Shown: positions 1 through 4,454 of the stretch, in pieces
Numbering within the stretch: position 1 is the stretch's first letter
Layout of the letters: each line of letters opens with the position of its first letter
Source: an uncultured Ruminococcus sp.
GTDB taxonomy: Bacteria > Bacillota > Clostridia > Oscillospirales > Acutalibacteraceae
Reading direction: 5' to 3'
Length of the DNA stretch: 8,042 nt
Assembly (NCBI GenBank): GCA_905234305.1
Contig: CAJOHT010000101.1
Location: forward strand, 1 to 8,042
Position numbers and translations under genes: made by a program
The notes under the pieces: generated by a model
Seen by the model: only the letters and a program-made list of their open reading frames with translations
Told to the model about the DNA's origin: nothing
The model's database searches: none

Positions 1-660
1 CGAAAGCGCGGGAAAAATAACAAGCGCAGAAATCAGCAAGGAACCGACAAGATTCATAGCGAGAACGATAATAACAGCGATAACTACCGCAATCAGAAGA
101 TTATAAAGTTTAGCTCTCGTACCGACCGCTTCGGCAAAGCTCTCGTCAAAGGTAACGGCAAAAATCTTATTATAGAAGAAAACAAAGAACGCAACCACAA
201 TTACCGACAAAGCAAGGCATATCCAAACGTCAGCACCCGTAAGCGTCAAAATCGAGGTTGAGCCGAACAGCGTTGAGCATACATCGCCCGACAGATTGCT
301 TGAGGTCGAGAAAATATTCATAATAAGGTAGCCTAAAGCCAAAGCGCCTACCGAAATCATCGCTATTGAAGCGTCGCCTTTAATTTTTGTCTTACTTCCT
401 GTTCTGAGAAGCAATACAGCGCATACAACCGTTACCACCAGCACAAAAAATATATTGTTGCTTAGATTCAGTACCGCTGCTATAGCCAAAGCTCCGAACG
501 CTACGTGGGATAAACCGTCACCGATAAATGAAAACCGTTTAAGCACTAAGGTAACACCCAGTAAAGACGAGCATAACGCAATAAGCACACCGACTACTAT
601 AGCGTACCACACAAAAGGATATTGCAGGTAAAGCGCGAAGTTAGAAAAAATCTCTCCCAT
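1..660 (-). CDS. znuB: Metal (probably zinc) ABC transporter permease, ZnuB/ABC-3 family, partial at the window edge
   Basis: This is the membrane subunit of a metal ABC importer, forming the channel that moves Zn2+ (or Mn2+) across the cytoplasmic membrane. I translated 220 codons without a stop; the C-terminus lies beyond position 1. The product is very hydrophobic, with likely helices near residues 17-40, 69-85, 99-118, 145-162 and 187-220. Family hallmarks are visible: GDGLSH at 47-52 followed by AFGALAI, KGDAS at 94-98, LFGS at 131-134 and the closing VGSLLISALVIFPALS. Family members are usually about 265-290 residues, so roughly 50-70 are missing. The ATG (660-658) lies one base after the ATPase stop codon (TAA-T-ATG), which implies translational coupling in one operon. 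Zinc rather than manganese is inferred from the Zur-like operator upstream of the operon. Confidence 0.9.
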   Translation of the reverse strand, partial: MGEIFSNFALYLQYPFVWYAIVVGVLIALCSSLLGVTLVLKRFSFIGDGLSHVAFGALAIAAVLNLSNNIFFVLVVTVVCAVLLLRTGSKTKIKGDASIAMISVGALALGYLIMNIFSTSSNLSGDVCSTLFGSTSILTLTGADVWICLALSVIVVAFFVFFYNKIFAVTFDESFAEAVGTRAKLYNLLIAVVIAVIIVLAMNLVGSLLISALVIFPALS

Positions 661-661
661 A

Positions 662-1360
662 TTACTCACCCGCTCCCGAAAAATTGAACGACGGATTATT
701 AAGATACTCATCCTTTGTACCGAAAAACACCTCGTTGCCTATATGAAGGATTTTATCGGCATATTTTAAAGCAGCCGAAACATCATGCGAAATCATAATA
801 ATAGTAGTATTATACTTCTTGTTTATCTCGTTAATCAGCGAGTACATTTCCTCAGTCACCTTCGGGTCAAGCCCCGCGACGGGCTCATCCAGCAAAAGGA
901 TATCTGAAGCCGCGCATAAAGCTCTCGCCAGCAACACACGCTGCTGCTGGCCTCCCGAAAGTTCGCGGTAACAACGGTTTTTAAGCTCGGAAAGCCCCAT
1001 TTTTTCGATGTTTTCAAGCGCAGTCTTTTTATCGATTTTATTATAAAAAGGACGTAAGCCGCATTTTTTCTGGCAGCCTGATAAAACTATTTCCCATACC
1101 GAAGCGGGAAAATCACGCTGAACCATAGTCTGCTGGGGTAAATACCCGATACCGCCCGTTTTATTTTCCTTTTCAAAAACAACCTTGCCGCCCATAGGCG
1201 AATTAAGTCCGAGAATCGTTTTCATAAGAGTAGTTTTACCCGAGCCGTTCTCTCCGAGAATGCAGAGATAATCTCCCCGCTCAACAGAAAAATTAAGGTT
1301 ATGGACAATCTCGTGGCCGTCATATCCCAGGCAAAGTTTTTTACATGTTAATTGAGGCAT
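662..1360 (-). CDS. znuC: Metal (probably zinc) ABC transporter ATP-binding protein, ZnuC family
   Basis: This cytoplasmic ATPase powers the metal importer whose permease follows directly. The 232 residues match the family's usual length and carry every ABC motif: Walker A GENGSGKTT at 36-44, the Q-loop LPQQ at 74-77, signature LSGGQQQR at 134-141, Walker B ILLLDEP at 154-160, D-loop AGLD at 162-165 and the switch histidine H192 in MISHD. The start is fixed by a strong AGGAGGA ribosome binding site (1371-1365) ending four bases before the ATG. It is the first gene of the unit, driven by the promoter at 1403-1431 and covered by a Fur-family palindrome. No substrate-binding lipoprotein gene precedes it, so that component must be downstream of the permease or elsewhere. 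Manganese or iron specificity (MtsB/SitB-like) cannot be excluded. Confidence 0.92.
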   Translation of the reverse strand: MPQLTCKKLCLGYDGHEIVHNLNFSVERGDYLCILGENGSGKTTLMKTILGLNSPMGGKVVFEKENKTGGIGYLPQQTMVQRDFPASVWEIVLSGCQKKCGLRPFYNKIDKKTALENIEKMGLSELKNRCYRELSGGQQQRVLLARALCAASDILLLDEPVAGLDPKVTEEMYSLINEINKKYNTTIIMISHDVSAALKYADKILHIGNEVFFGTKDEYLNNPSFNFSGAGE

Positions 1361-1380
1361 ATTCTCCTCCTAGCCGCTCA

Positions 1381-1401
1381 ATTTGCGAATTATTCGCAAA
1401 T
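1381..1401. promoter_or_regulatory. Fur/Zur-type operator palindrome
   Basis: This is a perfect inverted repeat with 10-base arms around one central base. Its core TGCGAATTATTCGCA (1384-1398) has the 7-1-7 geometry of Fur-family boxes and matches the TGATAAT half-site at five of seven positions. It begins two bases after the -10 box and covers the predicted transcription start, so an occupied site should block initiation. Because the operon encodes a metal importer of the zinc class, Zur is the likeliest ligand-responsive repressor; the regulator gene is not in the window. Confidence 0.8.
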
Positions 1402-1402
1402 T

Positions 1403-1431
1403 AGTATAGCACAACAAAATAAAATAGTCAA
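1403..1431 (-). promoter_or_regulatory. SigA-type promoter of the metal transporter operon
   Basis: The -35 box TTGACT (1431-1426) and -10 box TATACT (1408-1403) are separated by exactly 17 bases, each one mismatch from consensus. Transcription should start near 1396, inside the palindromic operator, leaving a leader of roughly 35 bases that carries the AGGAGGA site. Confidence 0.85.
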
Positions 1432-1440
1432 CATATAGAA

Positions 1441-1465
1441 AACGGCTCATCAAAAATGAGCCGTT
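1441..1465 (-). terminator. Intrinsic terminator of the dockerin protein gene
   Basis: A perfect 10-bp stem (AACGGCTCAT / ATGAGCCGTT) with a five-base loop lies about 20 bases past the stop codon at 1486. On the minus strand the stem runs into a short tract, TTTTC, so the U-tract is modest. The -35 box of the next operon begins about ten bases beyond. Confidence 0.8.
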
Positions 1466-1485
1466 CAGTAAATTATATATAGTTA

Positions 1486-2876
1486 TTATCCTATAAGCTG
1501 TTCGCCTGTTTTAGTTCCGTGAGTCATATCAGCAAGATATTTTTGGATAGCGGTAGCATCTTTAATAGAAACACCCTTATCCTCATTTACGTCAGCAAAA
1601 ACAATTCTCTCCTCGGGAATCAAAGCCATTGAAGCCAGATGCTTCTGAATAGCGGAAGCGTCCTTAATCGAAACTGTATTATCGCCGTTAACGTCGCCGT
1701 AAAGTCCTAAAACAGTAGGTTCAGGAACTGTAGTCTCTTCGGTCGGTAATGTAGTTTCCTCGGTAGAAGTTGTAATCTCCTCTGTAGGCGCTGTAGTCTC
1801 CTCTTCGGGGGCTGTAGTAGGCTCATCATTACCAGAATCAGGGTCTGTTTCTGTGTTTCCGCTGCTGCTTCCGTTTCTAAGCTTACCGATAGAAGCGAGA
1901 GGTACTGTAATAGTGTCTAGGTCATCCTTTTCGTGAGAGGTACTCGGATCGCTGGCGTAATCACCCTTAACATTATCAACCATACTGGGATCAAACGGGC
2001 AGCAGTCAAGAGCAGATTCACCTCTGCCGCAGAGAGTCATAGCTCCGATACCATTTGAGGTCAACTGGCTTTCAGTTATACCCAAAGCCGTAAACGGAAT
2101 CTTAATCTCGTAGAAGCTGTCATAAGCGGTGTTATGTACGCCCTTGCTTCCCTTATAAGTCTTATAATCAACCCAGTCAGAGTTTTCGGAGAAAACATCG
2201 TCAGGTGACTGAGAATCATTAAGTCCCCAGATAGTGCTTCCTACGTTGCCGTCATACATCTTATACTCAATGCCCTCTTCCTTAAAGTTTCCGCATTTAG
2301 TGGTATAGTCGGAATTACCTGAGGAATCAGCAACAGTGAAGTGTCCCGGAGTACCGTTTCCGGCCTTTGCGCTCATAAAGAACAGGTGGTCAACGTGGGT
2401 AGTATATGTGATTTGGTCGCCCCAAATATAATCGCCGCCTGTTACCTTACCGTTCAATCCAGTAGAGGAAGGATTAACGCTGAGCGCGAGAATAAGGTGC
2501 AGATCACCGATCTTTCCGCCGTCCATAAGTGAAGCGTCGCCAGCGTTCTGCCATGTATCGGTAGTATTTACATACTGCATACCAATGTAGAGGTTTGAGC
2601 TATCCCACGCGGCATACAATCCTGCGGCATCAATCAAACAGTTTTCGTGAGCGCCCTTCCAGTGATTGGCTACATCCCAAGCACCGCTCTGAGCGATTTT
2701 CATATCATCGCTCCAGTCGCTTCCGTCACCGTCAATAGTGATTGTCGCGCCCTTGGGCAAGCCGGTTATCTTTTTGATGTTGCCGTTTTCGTCGAGTTCG
2801 CAGATACAACAAACACGCAGGAAGCTACGATAAGCACGCTTAAAATTACTGAAATCATTCGTTTCGTTAACTTCAT
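1486..2876 (-). CDS. Secreted CBM9/DOMON-like protein with C-terminal type I dockerin; frameshifted just after the signal peptide
   Basis: This is an extracellular protein that would dock onto a cohesin-bearing scaffoldin (cellulosome-like complex). The main frame (1486-2760 and upstream) starts in a domain beginning ITIDGDGSDW, typical of CBM9/DOMON-like sugar-binding folds, and ends it with YEIKIPFTALGI. Counting from codon 2760, the domain spans about 5-295, a Thr/Pro/Glu linker 298-350 and a dockerin 353-413. The dockerin has two Ca-binding segments, GDVNGDNTVSIKDASAIQ and ADVNEDKGVSIKDATAIQ. The natural start is ATG 2876-2874, seven bases after AAAGGAG; it encodes a signal peptide (MKLTKR, hydrophobic core, cleavage after VSA). 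That frame stops at 2766. One extra base after the VSA codons would join it to ELDENGNIKKITG and the main frame. The spanned length, 1391, is one short of a codon multiple. No catalytic domain is recognised; binding to polysaccharide is inference. Confidence 0.85.
1727..1831 (-). repeat. 21-bp coding tandem repeat, about five units
   Basis: Five consecutive 21-base units start at 1727, 1748, 1769, 1790 and 1811; each contains a variant of CTGTAGTCTCCTC on the plus strand. They encode heptads such as TTAPTEE and TTLPTEE, forming the flexible acidic linker before the dockerin. The last unit is the most diverged. Unit number probably varies between strains. Confidence 0.75.
2795..2801 (-). other. 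Apparent -1 frameshift between signal peptide and mature domain
   Basis: The signal-peptide frame reads V-S-A at 2807-2799 and then enters a nonsense tail ending in TAA at 2768-2766. The body frame reads E-L-D-E-N-G immediately from the same place. Adding a single G after the Ala codon (GCG-GAA instead of GCGAA) gives VSA-ELDENGN, an ideal signal-peptidase junction. There is no slippery heptamer, so programmed frameshifting is not suggested; a mutation or a base-calling/assembly error fits. Confidence 0.8.
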
Positions 2877-2914
2877 AATAAAACTCCTTTTAAAAATACA
2901 TATAAATTCCAACA

Positions 2915-2931
2915 TAATGTATTATACATTA
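2915..2931. promoter_or_regulatory. Palindrome over the -10 box, possible operator
   Basis: TAATGTATTATACATTA is a perfect 8-1-8 inverted repeat enclosing the TATAAT of the dockerin gene promoter. An AT-rich -10 box favours chance symmetry, but 17 bases is longer than the hexamer explains. It could be a site for a dimeric repressor (TGTAT-N-ATACA halves resemble some GntR-type sites); the regulator is unknown. Confidence 0.4.
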
Positions 2932-2949
2932 ATTAACAATCAATAGCAA
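2921..2949 (-). promoter_or_regulatory. SigA-type promoter of the dockerin protein gene
   Basis: TTGCTA (2949-2944) and TATAAT (2926-2921) are spaced by 17 bases. The start would fall near 2914, giving a leader of about 38 bases that ends with the AAAGGAG site at 2890-2884. The -35 box lies just beyond the T-run of the upstream terminator, so the two units are packed head to tail. Confidence 0.75.
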
Positions 2950-2955
2950 CAAAAA

Positions 2956-2998
2956 AACGCCGTATAAACAAACTTCGTCAGTTTGCATATACAGCGTT
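2956..2998 (-). terminator. Intrinsic terminator of the spoVM operon
   Basis: On the minus strand a long interrupted hairpin pairs AACGC/GCGTT, GTATA/TATAC and CAAACT/AGTTTG around a five-base loop and is followed by an uninterrupted run of seven T (two of them in the stem base). It starts 17 bases after the spoVM stop codon. Confidence 0.88.
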
Positions 2999-3015
2999 AA
3001 AATTAAGCAAGTAAA

Positions 3016-3114
3016 TTAAACAGAATTGTTCATACTTCCCTGATTTTTAATACCAAATATTTTTCTTAAAAAGAAAGAAATAAATTTAGGGTTTTCAATA
3101 AGTACAACTTTCAT
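3016..3114 (-). CDS. spoVM: SpoVM-like amphipathic spore-coat anchor peptide
   Basis: This is a 32-residue peptide resembling stage V sporulation protein M. In Bacillus that short amphipathic helix recognises the curved forespore membrane and anchors the coat ATPase SpoIVA. From memory of the 26-residue B. subtilis protein, the match includes MK at the start, Pro9-Lys10-Phe11 at the same positions, a basic residue at 17 and Gly21. The hydrophobic face FISFFLRKIFGI is what the family needs for membrane insertion. The C-terminus is about six residues longer than in Bacillus, ending NQGSMNNSV. The start is set by AGGAGG (3125-3120) overlapping the end of the upstream gene, five bases before the ATG. 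Longer readings of this frame, up to 3225, would overlap that gene and have no ribosome binding site. It is followed by a strong terminator. Function is family-based inference from a very short sequence. Confidence 0.8.
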   Translation of the reverse strand: MKVVLIENPKFISFFLRKIFGIKNQGSMNNSV

Positions 3115-3116
3115 AA

Positions 3117-3260
3117 TTACCTCCTGCATAATGACCAAGCTAAAAGTACGACGGTGATTAACGAAATAATCAGCACCCATCTGCACGGAAGTATTGTAGC
3201 CAGCAATAGTCCGAATCCGAAGCAAAGCGCCGAATGAATCTGTCCGCGGTATGTTTTCAT
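3117..3260 (-). CDS. Small two-helix membrane protein upstream of spoVM
   Basis: I translated 47 residues beginning MKTYRGQIHSALCF. Two hydrophobic stretches, about residues 11-26 and 28-45, are separated by a tight LPCRW turn, and the protein ends in Arg-Arg, so it should form a membrane hairpin. An AGAGGGTG ribosome binding site (3273-3266) lies five bases before the ATG. The stop codon is two bases from the spoVM ATG, and the last two codons (AGG AGG) are themselves the Shine-Dalgarno sequence for spoVM, so the two genes are almost certainly co-translated. I do not recognise a named family. By context it may act at the forespore membrane, but this is a guess from position only. Confidence 0.7.
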   Translation of the reverse strand: MKTYRGQIHSALCFGFGLLLATILPCRWVLIISLITVVLLAWSLCRR

Positions 3261-3292
3261 TTAATCACCCTCTAGCATTATATAATAATAAT

Positions 3293-3313
3293 TAATATTT
3301 GTGACAAATATTA
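3293..3313. repeat. Palindrome in the spoVM/rluA intergenic region
   Basis: TAATATTTG and CAAATATTA form a perfect 9-bp inverted repeat around TGA. It lies in the leader or promoter region of the small membrane protein and spoVM pair. Without a T-run it is not a terminator; it may be an operator or a small leader hairpin. No regulator is assigned. Confidence 0.45.
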
Positions 3314-3319
3314 TTAGGG

Positions 3320-3347
3320 CTAAGGGCAAAGGACTAGGGGCAAAGGG
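3320..3347. repeat. Two-copy 14-bp direct repeat
   Basis: CTAAGGGCAAAGGA (3320-3333) is followed directly by CTAGGGGCAAAGGG (3334-3347), 12 of 14 identical, and a partial copy (TTAGGG) precedes them. This purine-rich block stands out from the AT-rich spacer around it. Its role is unknown. Confidence 0.6.
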
Positions 3348-3356
3348 ATTCACTAT

Positions 3357-3386
3357 ATAATAACCTCATATGTTTTATCCTTGCAA
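3357..3386 (-). promoter_or_regulatory. Possible promoter for the small membrane protein and spoVM pair
   Basis: Read on the minus strand, TTGCAA (3386-3381) is followed after 18 bases by TATTAT (3362-3357). Transcription would start near 3350 and give a leader of about 90 bases crossing the 14-bp repeats and the 3293-3313 palindrome. The same palindromic TTGCAA is the -35 box of the rluA-type gene. SpoVM genes are usually under SigE in Bacillus, and I could not find a convincing SigE promoter here, so this call is weak. Confidence 0.35.
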
Positions 3387-3409
3387 TTCTTTTAATAAAA
3401 CTATATAAT
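3381..3409 (+). promoter_or_regulatory. Promoter of the RluA-family gene, start predicted at the ATG
   Basis: TTGCAA (3381-3386), a 17-base spacer and a perfect TATAAT (3404-3409) lie directly upstream of the coding sequence. Initiation usually occurs about seven bases after the -10 box, which is position 3416, the A of the start codon. No ribosome binding site exists in the short interval. Confidence 0.7.
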
Positions 3410-3415
3410 TAAAAT

Positions 3416-4360
3416 ATGAGAACTATAGAGATTAAAGAAAACGACGGCGGTCAGAGGCTGGATAAATATTTAAGCAAGCGCTTTAAAACTATGCCGAAAT
3501 CGCTTATGTACAAGTACATCAGAACTAAATATATAAAGCTCAACGGTAAAAAATGCGACAAGGCGGATTTTTTAAAGGCGGGAGATATCCTCACGCTTTA
3601 TATAAAGGATGAGTTTTTTGAGGAAAATCCCGAAAAAAATTACGAATTCCTAAAAGCTCCCGATAAGCTCGATATCCTCTACGAGGATGAGAACCTTATT
3701 CTTCTCGACAAAAAAGCGGGAGTAATCGTTCATCAGGATAAGACTTATCACTTCGACAGCCTTGTTATGCGGCTTAAGCATTATCTTTACAATAAGGGCG
3801 AATATAACCCTGACGACGAGGGTTCATTCTCCCCCGCTCTTGTTAACCGTATCGACCGCAATACCGCGGGAATCGTTATCGGCGCTAAAAACGCCGAAAG
3901 CCTGCGTATTCTTAACGAAAAAATGCGCACAAGGGAGATTGAGAAATACTATCTGTGCAGACTTTGCGGCAAACCTAAATACGAACACGGAGTTTTAGAG
4001 GGGTATCTTATTAAAAACGAGAGCAATAATACCGTAAAGGTTTTTAAAAATAAAACCGAAGGCGCTAAAAAAATCATTACGGAATATACTGTTTTAAGCT
4101 CCGACGGTAAAACCTCGCTCGCGCAAATACATTTGCACACGGGCAGAACTCATCAAATCCGCGCTCATATGGCGTTTATAGGACATCCGCTCGTTGGCGA
4201 CAGTAAATACGGTAAAAACAAAAAGAATTTTATTAATTCCCGAAAATTCCAGGCGCTCTGCGCGTACAAACTTGTTTTTAATTTTAAAACAGACGCGGGA
4301 AAGCTCAACTACTTAAGCGGAAAAGAATTTGAAATCAAAAATGCCGTAGAGAGGATTTAG
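3416..4360 (+). CDS. RluA-family pseudouridine synthase (RluC/RluD-like)
   Basis: This enzyme would isomerise specific uridines of 23S rRNA to pseudouridine in the cytoplasm. The 314 residues show the standard architecture: an N-terminal S4 RNA-binding domain (about 12-65, with RLDKYL at 14-19 and the IKLNGK turn at 40-45), then the catalytic domain. The catalytic aspartate is D147 in NRIDRNTAGI; most relatives have His where this protein has Asn144. The family's C-terminal motif TGRTHQIRAH lies at 242-251, followed by GHPLVGDSKYG. The ATG at 3416 is chosen because the N-terminus MRTIEIKENDGGQRLDKYL fits the family exactly and no later start would preserve the S4 domain. No Shine-Dalgarno sequence precedes it, in contrast to the neighbours. 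It is monocistronic, ending at a strong hairpin terminator. The exact target uridine cannot be told from sequence. Confidence 0.93.
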   Translation: MRTIEIKENDGGQRLDKYLSKRFKTMPKSLMYKYIRTKYIKLNGKKCDKADFLKAGDILTLYIKDEFFEENPEKNYEFLKAPDKLDILYEDENLILLDKKAGVIVHQDKTYHFDSLVMRLKHYLYNKGEYNPDDEGSFSPALVNRIDRNTAGIVIGAKNAESLRILNEKMRTREIEKYYLCRLCGKPKYEHGVLEGYLIKNESNNTVKVFKNKTEGAKKIITEYTVLSSDGKTSLAQIHLHTGRTHQIRAHMAFIGHPLVGDSKYGKNKKNFINSRKFQALCAYKLVFNFKTDAGKLNYLSGKEFEIKNAVERI

Positions 4361-4391
4361 TATATAGGTTTTAGGAATTAAACTAAACGAT

Positions 4392-4432
4392 AACGTCAGT
4401 ATTAATGGAAATTTTCCGTTAATACTGACGTT
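4392..4432. terminator. Strong hairpin terminator between convergent genes
   Basis: Arms 4392-4411 and 4413-4432 are inverted repeats of about 20 bp with one G-T wobble, capped by the AAATTT turn. On the plus strand the stem runs into TTTTTAGTTTTTC, ending the RluA-family transcript about 30 bases past its stop codon. On the minus strand the downstream sequence TTATCGTTTAG is only moderately T-rich, but the hairpin lies just past the stop codon of the beta-helix gene (4455) and probably serves it too. Confidence 0.88.
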
Positions 4433-4454
4433 TTTAGTTTTTCTTTATTAACCC

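Noticed and set aside
1381..1401. The palindrome upstream of the metal transporter as a terminator
   Set aside because: No T-run follows on either strand, and its position directly after the -10 box fits an operator.
2341..2946. Plus-strand open frames at 2341-2532 and 2647-2946
   Set aside because: They lie antisense to the dockerin protein gene and its leader, lack ribosome binding sites and resemble no protein family.
3115..3225. N-terminal extension of the SpoVM frame up to 3225
   Set aside because: It overlaps the 47-aa membrane protein, which has its own ribosome binding site, and the strong AGGAGG at 3125-3120 sets the SpoVM start at 3114.
3277..3302. TATAAT at 3282-3277 (minus strand) as the spoVM operon promoter
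   Set aside because: Initiation would fall near 3270, inside the ribosome binding site, and the best -35 (TTGTCA) would need a 19-base spacer.
3762..4140. Alternative open frames inside the RluA-family gene on both strands
   Set aside because: They are shadows of a well-conserved coding sequence, with no start signals.
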